NCBI GenBank assembly: GCA_963920665.1
Contig: OY987269.1
Coordinates: forward strand, 14,200,501-14,264,500
From: Straminergon stramineum
Taxonomy: Eukaryota > Streptophyta > Bryopsida > Hypnales > Calliergonaceae
Direction: 5' to 3'
DNA length: 64,000 nt
The position numbers and the translations under genes were made by a program. The notes beneath the pieces were generated by a model. That model searched no databases. It was not told the origin of the DNA and was given only the letters and a program-made list of their open reading frames with translations. This document shows positions 37,201-47,890 of this stretch, piece by piece (the first letter of the stretch is position 1; each line of letters opens with the position of its first letter).

Positions 37201-39927
37201 AAATCGACAATCTTGTCTATGTGGTCCAAAGATGGTGCCCTTCCAGTGGATGAGCTAAATAGATTGATTGACATGTCATTGTTGAAGGTCAGTAGAGATG
37301 GTAACATTCTAGAGATGCATGACCAACTCCGTGACATGGGTCGAATGATTGCAGAGCATACAAGGATTTGGAAAGCGTCTATGCTACCCGAAAGTGAATT
37401 TTCAAGTAAGGTAATATTCTATTCATGCAATTGACATCATGAGAATTGCACATTTTTGTAAACATTCAATGCCTTTAGAAAATAGTTCCCCCTATAGTGT
37501 TCCAAAAATCATAAGATTTGAAATATGTTAGAAAAAATCATTATCATTTGAAGCCTCTTCATGAAAATATAATCCATTCTAATTTCTTCTTCTTTGAATG
37601 TAGGATCTTGAAGATCTTGAAGGCATTTCTTTGCAAAGGACCATGAACCATCAAGTGCCTTGGGTAAAACATGATAGAAATTCTGATTTTAAGAAACTTC
37701 GTTTATTGACCTTGGGGGGCGCTTTGGACAATCCTAAAGCATATAATGATCACTTAGGATTTATCCTTCAAATAGCTTCACAATGCTCTCAATTGGAGGC
37801 AATTATGAGTTGTTGTTCAAATTTGATAGCTTTGCCAAAGAAAGTGGGGAACTTGTCTTCCTTGACCACTTTAGATTTGAGTGGGTGTTGGAGCTTGGCG
37901 GCCTTGCCAAAGGAAGTGGGGAACTTGTCTTCCTTGACCACTCTAGATTTGATTGAATGTTTAAGCTTGGCGGCCTTGCCAAAGGAAGTGGGGGACTTGT
38001 CTTCCTTGACCACTCTAAATTTGAGTGGGTGTTGGAGCTTGGCGGCCTTGCCAAAGGAAGTGGGGAACTTGTCTTCCTTGACCACTTTAAATTTGAGTGG
38101 GTGTTGGAGCTTGGCGGCCTTGCCAAAGGAAGTGGGGAACTTGTCTTCCTTGACCACTTTAAATTTGAGTCGGTGCTGGAGCTTGGCGGCCTTGCCAAAA
38201 GAAGTGGAGAACTTGTCTTCCTTGACCACTTTAATTTTGAGTCGGTGTTCAAGGTTGGCAGCCTTGCCAAAGGAAGTGGGGAACTTGTCTTTCTTGACCA
38301 CTCTAGATTTGAGTTGGTGTTGGAGCTTGGCAGCCTTGCCAAAGAAAGTGGGGAATTTGTCTTCCTTGACCACTCTAAATTTGAGTGAGTGTTCAAGCTT
38401 GGCGGCCTTGCCAAAGGAAGTGGGGAACTTGTCTTCCTTGACCACTCTAGATTTGAGTGGATGTTCAAGGTTGGCGGCCTTGCCAAAGGAAGTGGGGAAC
38501 TTGTCTTCCTTGACCACTCTAGATTTGAGTGGGTGTTGGAGCTTGGCGGCCTTGCCAAAGGAAGTGGGGAGCTTGTCTTCCTTGACCACTCTAGATTTCA
38601 ATTGGTGTTCAAGCTTGGTGGCCTTGCCAAAGGAAGTGGGGAACTTGTCTTTCTTGACCACTCTAGATTTGAATGGGTGTTCAAGCTTGGTGGCCTTGCC
38701 AAAGGAAGTGGGGAACTTGTCTTTCTTGACCACTCTAGATTTGAGTTGGTGTTCAAGGTTGGCGGCCTTGCCAAAGGAAGTGGGGAACTTGTCTTCCTTG
38801 ACCACTCTAAATTTGAGTGGGTGTTCAAGCTTGGCGGCCTTGCCAAAGGAAGTGGGGAACTTGTCTTTCTTGACCACTTTAGATTTGAGTTGGTGTTCAA
38901 GGTTGGCGGGCTTGCCAAAGGAAGTGGGGAACTTGTCTTCCTTGACCACTCTAGATTTATGTAGGTGTTCAAGCTTGGTGGCCTTGCCAAAGGAAGTAGG
39001 AAACTTGTCTTCCTTGACCACTCTTGATTTGAGGGAATGTTTAAGCTTGGCGGACTTGTCATTGGAAGTGGGGAACTTGTCTTCCTTAACCACTCTAGAT
39101 TTGAGTGGGTGTTCAAGCTTGGTGGTCATGCTAAAGGAAGTGGGAACTTGTCTTCTTTGACAACCATAGACTTGAGTCTGTGTTGGAGCTTGGAGGCCTT
39201 GCCAAAGGAAGTGGGGAACTTGTTTTCTATGACCACATTAGATTTTAGTAACTATGAAGGCTTGGTGGCCTTGCCAAAGGAAGTGGGGAACTTGTCTTCC
39301 TTGACCACTCTAGATTTGATTTGGTGTAAAAGTTTGGCAGCCATGCCAAAAGAAGTGGGGAACTTGTCTTCCTTGACCACTCTAGATTTGATTTGGTGTA
39401 AAAGTTTGGCAGCCATGCCAAAGGAAGTGGGGAACTTGTCTTCTTTGACAACCATAGATTTGAGATCATGTTCAAGCTTGGTGGCCTTGCCCAAGGAAGT
39501 TGGGAACTTGACTTCCTCAACTACTCTAGATTTCAGATGGTATTCATGCTTGGTGACCATGCCAGAGGATGCTAAGAAGTTATATCATTTGGTGGAACTC
39601 AATTTGAATTGTTGTGTTTTGTTAAGGTCTTTACCAAAGAATCTAGGTTGCATACTTTCGATACGGATTTTTTGTTGGAATGATCGTCCAAATTTGGGAC
39701 CGTATATATTGGCTCTATCATCTCCACTAATTGCAGTGGTTAATCTTGAAGGCAAATTCTTTTGCCTCGAAGGTCATCATCATTATGGAGTCACTTGTGA
39801 TGGATGCAAAGTGACTCCCATAATTGGACCTCACTTTAAGGCAGAGGCTACTTTCAATAGTGAGTATGATTTGTGCCTAGATTGTTTTACAAAGTGGAAG
39901 CTATTGTTGGAAAATCGAAGCCAATGA
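34137..39927 (+). CDS. Kinase-NB-ARC-LRR immune receptor with C-terminal ZZ-like finger
   Basis: Exons: 34137-34225, 34554-36216, 36367-37410, 37604-39927, all GT-AG. Order of parts (approximate residues): hydrophobic segment 4-19 (WMWIAIFVILAIF); helical region 31-240; kinase about 240-560 with GEGGFGSV (247), HLDLKPDN (409), DYG (437) and GYIAPEM; NB-ARC from about 600 with P-loop GMGGIGKTT (619), kinase-2 VLLILDD, GLPL, RNBS-D FLDVACFF and MHD (901). About 25 LRRs of 24 residues follow, then a ZZ-like finger (about 39772-39890). Kinase-NLRs are known from mosses and some streptophyte algae; NLRs sense pathogen effectors and act by nucleotide-dependent oligomerisation. A missing G near 39142-39144 shifts the frame and would end the protein at 39160; the other frame resumes to TGA at 39927, giving about 1,705 residues if the shift is an error. 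Domains are certain; intactness is not. Confidence 0.88.
35341..35595 (+). repeat. In-frame tandem duplication inside the kinase
   Basis: Two adjacent segments, 35341-35469 (43 codons) and 35470-35595 (42 codons), encode similar peptides. The first has NLVQFFGCGII then MHLVMQYLKSSLFQILK; the second has SFIQFFGLGTI then MHLVMEMMDSNLSTFLK. They cover the beta4-beta5 and hinge region of the N-lobe, so the kinase carries this region twice. The copies are diverged, so the duplication is old and has stayed in frame. Confidence 0.85.
37812..39560 (+). repeat. 72-bp tandem LRR-coding repeat, about 24 units
   Basis: The units encode 24 residues of type LSSLTTLDLSGCxSL-AALPKEVGN. Many differ by only a few bases; units at about 39291-39362 and 39363-39434 are nearly identical. 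Because 72 is a multiple of three and the unit lacks stops in several frames, long false open frames arise on both strands here (446 codons antisense at 37789-39129). The pattern fits recent unequal crossing-over or replication slippage within the exon. Confidence 0.95.
39772..39890 (+). other. ZZ-type zinc-finger segment in the NLR
   Basis: The frame after the frameshift encodes HYGVTCDGCKVTPIIG, then EYDLCLDCF. This is the ZZ layout: C-D-x-C, an I-x-G turn, then Y-D-L-C-x-x-C. The middle Cys pair, normally R-Y-K-C-x-x-C, is replaced by KAEATF, so only the Cys4 site looks complete. ZZ fingers bind peptides or partner proteins. Confidence 0.7.
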
Positions 39928-42900
39928 TTTATAGATGTAGTTTGTAAGAAGTTTGAATGCATAGTATGTGGTTAAACTTTGGATTGTGAAGACAATTTAA
40001 TGAAATCTATTGAGAATTGTTTTCATCATTGGTTATATGGATTACAATTAAAGCTAAGTTTTGTGTGTAAGTGTGTTGTTCTTTTAGAATTTTTATTTCT
40101 TTTTAGAAATATTGAGTCATTAGAATCATAGCACTTCTCTTGAATGTGAAACTATATGTCATGCACAAACATGTACATTCTACCAAGGTCACATCATGTC
40201 AATATTTGCCAAAGTGTGAATAAAAACAACATTGATGTACCAATGTCTCTATGAGTGCCTAAACACTATCACTATTACATCCAAATGAAACACGCAAGTG
40301 AGGTGGAACACATGTCCAATTGAAACCAAAATGCAAAGATTTCCATTCAATTTGGATGGTTTGTGAGATAATGCATCCCTACCAATGTCACACAAGGCTT
40401 CACATTGGCTCAAAAACCTACTTTATAGCTTGGGACTATAGTATGTCACGGGGACCATGCTAAGTGGCTTGTGGCATATGTCAAAAACACCAAATACACC
40501 GAGAAGAAATAATACAAATGTTAAGAGCACCTATATCACAACTAAGATTTAACAATGACATCATCCATGCAACCCGTAATCCAATAAAATGTGAAAATAT
40601 GTTGATTTTCATTGGCAATGAAGGGGATAATCAAATATGACACTATTGAGAGCTTTTGAAGTCCATTTGAGTTCCATATACAATACACAAATACTATGTG
40701 ATATAAGCAAGCAAGCATGTTAAGGGTATAGTTACAACAACTTTCAATGAACAAAGTGCTCATTTGTATTGATTACATTTCTTCAAGTAGCAACTCTCAA
40801 ATAATGTGTTGAAAGGACCGTGGTTAATAAGTCATTAAGGATGGGTTATGAAGTTATGATAAGCGTTTGATATGTATAAAGAGAACACTTCTAAGATAAT
40901 TTTTAGGATAAATGTAACCTTCGAATTTCATTAAAATGAAATCTCACTTAGATTCAAGAACTATCATTATCATATCTTCTTCTAACGTGTAATATTTTTT
41001 GAAAAATTGTCATATTATATTAATCATTATTTAAAAAGTTGGAAAAATTGAATTGTTTTTTCCTCTCTTCTATGTATTGATTGTTTTTTTTATTGACTTA
41101 GTTTCATATTTTAATAAGTTATATATGGTCAAAAATTTCTTGAAAAATCTTAGCTTATATCAATCAAAATAAAAAATCTCAATATCCTAAATTTACTAAT
41201 AATTGAAAATAGGAGATGAAGAAATATAAACTTATTGTATGGGATTTGATACCCCAAGGGTTTTTTTAGAATGCAAGAAGTTCTATAATTCCCTGTAGAG
41301 GAAGAAAGAGAATGGAGTCTTAAGGCTATTTGACACTATGTATAGACCTTATACCAGCTTGAGCTAAACATTAGTGTGGACTCTTAAGATATCGTGACAT
41401 TTCCTTTATTAGATTTCCAATGCCCTCAATAGGAAGGCAAGAAGGGGACAAAGAGTGCAAATAGAACGAGGCCAAAGGTCTTGTCCTCCTTGTTGAAGAA
41501 GGTGAACAAAAGGATGTAGGAGTCGATACACAATGTAGAAAATTGTCTACAATCCATCTTTGAGGTTTATTTTCATAGAGTAGCCCACAATGGAGGTGGT
41601 GGTGTTGATTGAGAGTAGCAATATCTCCTTGCTCTTCTCTATAAATTTCAAGAAGTCACTTTGAACGACAAAGATCTCCAACACGTTGTGCATCCAATAG
41701 ACTCCCATATTGCCACCTAAGGAAGAGGGTTTAAACTGAAGAAAATGAAGGGTTCTGTGACTAAGAAAAGTAATTGATTTTGAATTGCTTAGGACATTTT
41801 GTGACTAGTTCTAATTTGGAGCCCCAACTTGTAGTGGACAAGTCGCATGTAGAATTGTAGTTGCAAGTCATGATAACTTATTTGGAACTTCATCAATGAA
41901 CTTTTTTGATACCGGTGCTTATATCCTATTTGCTACCTCATGAGGTCGGTCACTCAATTGATGAGTAGTGCACCTCATTTGTGATTAGTGTATGACTTGC
42001 TTATGACTCATCTATGACTTCATTGGGACTCATTTATGATTTCTTTGTGACTCATTTTCAACTTGTCAGTGACTTATAGATTTGCAAATTTGTCAATTTT
42101 AATCTCAATGATTCATAGATTTTAGATTTAGCTTTTTTTTAAACTCAAATATTGATATTTAAAAACTTTCAATGGTTTAGGATATTTTACCATTTCATAG
42201 ATTTTTTTAAAAATTGGATTTTAAATATTTTTAGATTTCTATAGAATGTAGAAATCTACACACTAAAGAAATCTAGAAAATGTGGAAATCGTAGAATTCT
42301 ATTAACAAAACTCATTACATTAAAATACAACAACTTCCATTCAAGTCTTATATGTTCAATCTAATGGTACTCTTGATGATTGATATGGTACAATGATTGA
42401 AGACAACCAAGAAATGACTTTGGACCCAACTAGAAACGACTAGGAGACAATTAGGAAAAGACTAAGAAACAACTAGAAAACAACTAGAAAACGAATATGA
42501 TTCAATTAGGAAACAACTATCAACATTTTATAGTTGCAATCAATTTCTAGTCATTTTTCCTACTAAAGATAGACACGGTGGATTGCACAGACAATAGACT
42601 TGTCCACATCGACAACTGTGATGAATATTAGATGGAGAATAATTCACATTCATTCAAAATTTGAACTATATTACAACTCTCGTAATCCTACACTTCATTC
42701 TATGACTCCTTGCAATTAAAGCAATGTCTTCACTTCATTCTATAACTACTTTGCAACTAAAACATTGTATTATTGATGTAAAACAATGACGTAAGAATTT
42801 GGTGCAAATAGAGAGGTTTATAGTTGTAGAATAGTTGTACAGGACACTTAGTCACATTTTTGTTAGTTGTGGTAGACACGTTTTTCTTCTAGTGTTGGGA

Positions 42901-43739
42901 ACTAGAGCTCTTGTAGCCACAAAAGAGAATCTAGAAACTAGAAAACCACAAATCAAATGAGGAACTCTAACATCTTCCTTTGAACTAAATGTACACATCA
43001 CCAAGTCAAGGAAGAGAGATTTACTATTACAAAGAAGAGACCATGGATACATGTTGCCAAAGTAGTCTAGTCTAGTATGAATTTAGATTTTTGTGAGGTG
43101 TTGTTGAATCTTGTGGTGTGTGTAGTTAGACATGCACCTATTATATTAGATACAAGAATAAAATGAACTTAATGTTTCACCTTGTGGTAACTTCCATTGT
43201 CTTCTATAGTGTGTTGTTGTTTGTGGCATATAGGATTTAAGATACATCATTTAGAATGACTCTGAGTTTAGGGTGCAAGTAGCTTTTTGTGAGGTGACTT
43301 TGGGTCAACTAGTGTAAGATGATGAATGCATGATGGTAGGGTCAACCTTGGGTTGTCGATGCAAGTACTTTCAAGTATAGATACAAGGTGACATTGAACT
43401 AGTCTAATTTTTTTAGTTGGACAACTACTTTGGTACCGGTGTCGAGTAGAGAGGCCTTGCCTTGGGAAAACGCGGGGCTTCTAGCTGCAACTAGATGTGG
43501 TTCAAATAATGAAAGATCCCGTGACCAAAGTCACAAACATAACAATAAATGCCCCCCAATGATGCCATATGAACCAAAATACTATCACCCTTCCATACAC
43601 CCTTCCATACACCCCTCCAAAGATGTCATGGAGTCTCAATATACCCCATGTATGGTAAAAAATTGTGGAAACAAAGTCATATCCTTCATGAACTCCCCTC
43701 GAAGAAGTGTCTGATAGTTGATTGAGTGCCACGTTCGCT
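39928..43739. other. Intergenic, minor simple repeats
   Basis: No gene recognised. Short degenerate repeats occur at about 41980-42075 (TGACTCATTTATGACTT-like units) and 42425-42515 (about 12-bp ACTAGAAAACAA-like units). The 41230-41740 stretch is less AT-rich but has no long frame. Confidence 0.4.
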
Positions 43740-43742
43740 ATA

Positions 43743-44400
43743 GAACTCCAAACTAAGAGTGTGATATTTCTCTGGAAAGCTAACAAAAAGTTCTACATCC
43801 TCTCCAAAATTCACTCAATACTAAGATACTGTCCGACTTTTATGATCGGTCCAATTCACCCTTCCCAACGCAAAGGTAGCTCACCTATACTTCACTCTCA
43901 AGCTCATAACTTTCACATACTACCTCCAAATCAAGAAAATAAACCCATTTTGGAAATCTAACATGAACATCTACAAGCTCCTCAAGTTTCACTCAAATAC
44001 AAAGTACTGTCCACATTTCATACTCTTTCAAAACTCACTCACTTGAAAACCCGAAAGTATCCCTTCACCCTTTCACTCTCAAGCCCATAACTTTCTCATA
44101 CTACCTTCAAATCAAGAAAATAAACCCATTTTGAAAAGCTAACATGAATATCTACAAGCTCCCTAAGTTTCACTCAAATATAAAGTATTTTCCACATTTC
44201 ATACCCTTTCAAAGGTCACTCTCTTGAAAGTTTGAGGCAGCTTCACAACACTTCACTCACAAACTCATAACTTACACATATTAACTCCAAACTTCATGAG
44301 TGATAGCTTTTTGGAAACACAAAAACAAGATACACAAGCTCTCAAAAATTCATTACCAAACTCTCCATGTACAAAGTGCTCTCCCCTCCCAAAATAATGG
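43743..44400. repeat. Tandem repeat, period about 179 bp, about 4 units
   Basis: Equivalent landmarks (ACTCCAAACT, CCTCCAAATC, CTTCAAATC, ACTCCAAACTT) recur at about 43743, 43921, 44101 and 44280. Each unit repeats a GGAAAGCTAACA-like block, then TCTACAAGCTC and TTTCACTCAAATACAAAGTA. The two central units are most alike. The array abuts the GC-rich mobile element that follows. Confidence 0.8.
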
Positions 44401-44479
44401 CTTCTCTAAGCAAACAAGGAGGAGGAAGAAGATGATCCTTAACCTTATCCGCCACCTCAACCTCCATGCCATCCACTTA

Positions 44480-47400
44480 AGTTAGTGGATTTTGGCCACT
44501 GGCCATAATACCCACATGGGCCATGTCGTGCGCGTAGCGTGCGGTAAATACCATTTACAACACCCAAACGTGTAAACTAACTCTAAATATCGTCCCAGGG
44601 GATTCTAGTATGTTGTTGCAAGCCTAGGTTATCCGTTCTACCGACTTAAGCTCTCACTTTCCGGAATCCAATCCAGATTTACTCTATTTCCGGATTCCGG
44701 ATCTGTCTTCTTACTCACAAACACTGGTTTTTGGTACCTCTGTTTTACCCTCAGAGGGTCCGCCTTTGATTGTATAAAGGGGCAAGGACTTGCCACTTGT
44801 ATTCCTCACACTCTCCTCTCTCTCAAAACTACAAACACACACTTAGACCAAATGTTGCACTAGATCAGACCGGAAACACTCTCACAACCTTCCGGATGGC
44901 CAACCCGGGAGGCAGGTTACTCAGATCCGTAACAAGCCTTCTCCACTACAACGACAAACCAACAGAGACCGGAACTCATCCGGGGGTTGTAAGTTATTTG
45001 CTAAACTGATCCTAGGGTTTGGCTGACCTTCCGGTAAGTGGTATGGGGTTTTCTTCCACTGGCGGTTGCTTATCTCCGCACGGAACCCTCCCTGGTAATC
45101 CAGACTCGCGCCCCTACCACTCCTAATCGGATTCCTGTTACAGTAGTTTAAAGGCACGTGCTCAATACCAAAGTCACTAGTCTAGATTCTATCACAAACA
45201 TTCCCCACAAATCAAACCCAAGTCCCCTCAAATCCGGATTCCTCCTTTTCTCCTCCTCTCTCACACTTCACTCACTCACACGGAAACACAAGAAAGCTGG
45301 ATATACAACAGATCAATCCCTGAGGGTCCAGTTGGTGGCTCAGATTAAAAGAAAGGATGCCAAGATACAAACTATAATGCTAGGATGGAATGAGAGGCAA
45401 ACAACCTGCCTCACACTTTAAAAACACAAAACAACTCAAAGCCAAAAAGGCCGAAAGGCCACCCGGAAATCCAGGTGACCACTCACAACCTTCCCGAGAA
45501 ATCCGGGAAAGGTGAGATCCTACAAATCCGGAACCCGGTCCCACACCTGGAAATCCGGATCCGGTTCAAAATCAAAATTCTATCTGCCTAAGAAAAAGTC
45601 CTAACTACTTCGCCTTTTGCACTTTCTTCTGGCTGCTTCCGCCTTGGCTCGCTGGTGTTCGCAAAGATGCCCTTGGTATTGCCTTCGGGGTTGCCTTCAT
45701 GGGGGTCGACCGTAACGCCGCCCGAGTTTGTATCTTCCGGATTTCCGAAGGAGAGTAGTCGGCTTCTTCCTCGTCCTTGTCCTCCGATCCGATCCGGTAT
45801 TCCTCCTCCTCAGATTTCTCAATTTGAGTGATCCGCCTTTCAATCTCCTCGCTTGGAGACGTCTCATCCAACACGATCGGCTCGATCTCCTTCCTTGGTT
45901 GTTGCTGCTCCTCCCCCATATGTTCGAACTCCTCCGGATGAGAGCGAGTCGGATTCAACAATCCCCCGAGTCGCTCTATCAGTTGGCCACGGGCTTGGGT
46001 GTGAGGTGTCGGCACCGGCTCCTTTTCTGGAAGGCTGAAGACTGGGACAGGTGGAGAAACCGTAATCTCTGGAGGCGCCAACTCCCGCCTTGTGTCCGGC
46101 TGCTTGCTAGACTTGGGTGCTGACTTCACGCTCCCCCGGATTGTCTTCTCCAGCTGTTTGGAGAAAGGTTCCGTGGAGTACCGGAGACTCTCCCTCGGAA
46201 CTTCCGGTTTCGACGGTAGCGGCATCGAGGCGCTAAGCTTGACGGGTGTCTCCATGTCAAAATGTATCTCCGGGAAGTTGGAGAAGTCCATTACCCGGTC
46301 GGGGTCGATCCGTCCAAGCAGCTGCCTCATCTCCTTGAGTGTGAGCTCCATCTGGGATGAGAAGTCGACCAGTATCCGGATTACCTTAGATCCGGTGAGG
46401 TGCCCTTCCTCAGTCAACCGACTCTAGGTTAGAGCCGCCTTCATCACCATATCGGCCGGCTTGTCTACCAAGCCGGATAAATTCTTGAGCAACTGGAGGG
46501 CTTCCTTCTCCCTTTGCTTCGCTTCAGCCATCTCGCCCTGCGCCTAGCTGAGTCTTGCCTGAAGATCCGCTTTCTCCTTCTCCAGGGCTACGATCTGCTT
46601 ATCTTTCTGCTCGAGGACTTCCGGGTTTGGAAGTTTCTTCAACGCGTCAAGGATGTCTTCGGGATCCACCTTCAACTCCCGACTAATCCTCCTCAGCAGA
46701 TCCGTCAAACTCTCGTGGTATTCTTGCGCTTGGAGTACCCAATTGAATCCGGTTTTGAAGAACCCAGATATGCTTCCTTCCTCCTCTTCAGAGATCTTCT
46801 GTTGAGCCGGAAGCTTTCCCCGCGATGTCAGATCCGTCGATTTCCGGTGCTTCCGCTCCAAGGGTTGCTCTTCCTCTTCCGGCTCCTCCTCCTCTTCTAC
46901 CGGCGGCTGCTCTGCTCTCACCTCTTCCATCAGGCCGTATTGGAGGATGGTTGCTCCAATATTGTACTCCACCATTTCCGCATCGTTGAGAAGCTCTACA
47001 TGGTGGTAGAGATGGAAAAGATACGGCCCGATGGGGCTGGTCTTTCCCTTCCCTACATTGGCAGCAAGCTTGGCGACGACGGATCCAATCACCTTGCCCC
47101 AATTGACTGGTCTACCCTCGAAAGCACCAAATATGGTGTTTGCGACCGTAACCGTAACCCGGGTAGGCTTTTCCGGATACAGGATGGGAATCAAGAACTC
47201 CAAGACGTGTCTCTGTCGAGCATCCAGACAATCACTAATCGCATACCCTTCCTTAGAATGGGCCACGTTTTTGAACTTCCGGACTGCAAACTTGTCTGTC
47301 CGTGACGCTAAACCGGATCCCTTCTTAGGAAATCCGTAAACTTTAGCCCAAACATCATCAGTCCAGGTTTGAGGCCTTCCTCTCACGGTCAACTCATACT

Positions 47401-47890
47401 GATTAGAAGCACCGACTATCAACTCTTGGATCATCCGGTCGTTCTTTACGGTCCACGGCCGCATGAACAGACCGACACATCCTATCTCACTGAGGTCATC
47501 CTCTAGCTGGGATCTGTCTCTCAGCCTTTCCGGAATGGTTGGACAAACCATCCGGCCGGTGACCAAGGTCTTCTGGATATCTCCCTCCGCCATCTCAACT
47601 ATTCAGAAATCTGTAGATACTATCACCTCTCACACGAGCACTAACTCACCACTCTTTCACTCAGCTATGCGCGCACAAAACAGTTGTGGGAAAAGAGGCA
47701 GAGGAAATGGCAGTGGCGGGGTTAAATACCCGTCAAAATACCGACCGTTCGTAAAGCGGACCGTTCACCCGTAACAGGTCCCTATTTCTAGACCGGAAGT
47801 CTAAGTACTAGGCTGTCACTATCCGGATTTCCGGAATCCGGATCCATCCTGGGTTCCGTTATGGATTACTTGGAGCATCCGTCCAGTGTT
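44480..47890. mobile_element. GC-rich mobile element, unclassified (retrotransposon-like)
   Basis: Composition changes sharply at both edges, and both flanks are studded with CCGGAT/ATCCGG motifs (44660-44710, 45440-45560, 47815-47850). On the plus strand, a promoter-like block with TATAAAGG (about 44774) precedes a CT-rich leader. The only long coding frame runs on the opposite strand (45605-47593). A long leader with an antisense gag-like frame recalls accessory antisense ORFs of some large plant LTR elements. No reverse transcriptase, integrase, LTR pair or target duplication was found, so the class remains open. Confidence 0.55.
45605..47593 (-). pseudogene. Transposon gag-like protein, two in-frame TAG codons
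   Basis: From ATG 47593, 349 codons run to TAG at 46544-46546. The same frame then continues across a second TAG (46424-46426) to the end at 45605, 663 codons in all. Both TAGs sit where CAG would suit the flanking Glu/Lys-rich coiled coil. The N-terminal half (about residues 20-230) resembles a domain common in plant transposon proteins of unknown role, with segments such as HVLEFLIPILYPEKPTRV and GPYLFHLYHHVELL. Next come an acidic linker, a coiled coil and a basic, Pro/Ser-rich tail. The protein may be a structural or nucleic-acid-binding component. The domain link is from memory of similar moss and plant proteins and is not secure. Confidence 0.6.

Noticed and set aside
37957..38964. Sense-strand alternate-frame open frames of 143 and 191 codons
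   Set aside because: Same cause: a shifted reading of the LRR repeats, giving GGLAKGSGELVFLDH-like repeats with no domain.
37789..39129. 446-codon antisense open frame, plus 251- and 172-codon ones, over the LRR exon
   Set aside because: They are by-products of a stop-free 72-bp repeat read on the other strand; translations are repetitive (VVKEDKFPTSFGKAA-like) and the sense frame has clear LRRs, splice sites and domains.
37812..39560. Regularly spaced repeats suggesting a CRISPR-like array
   Set aside because: Units are directly adjacent with no unique spacers and encode LRRs in a eukaryotic gene.
46514..47305. 263-codon plus-strand open frame in the GC-rich element
   Set aside because: It is a shadow of the 663-codon minus-strand frame; Leu/Arg-rich with no motif.
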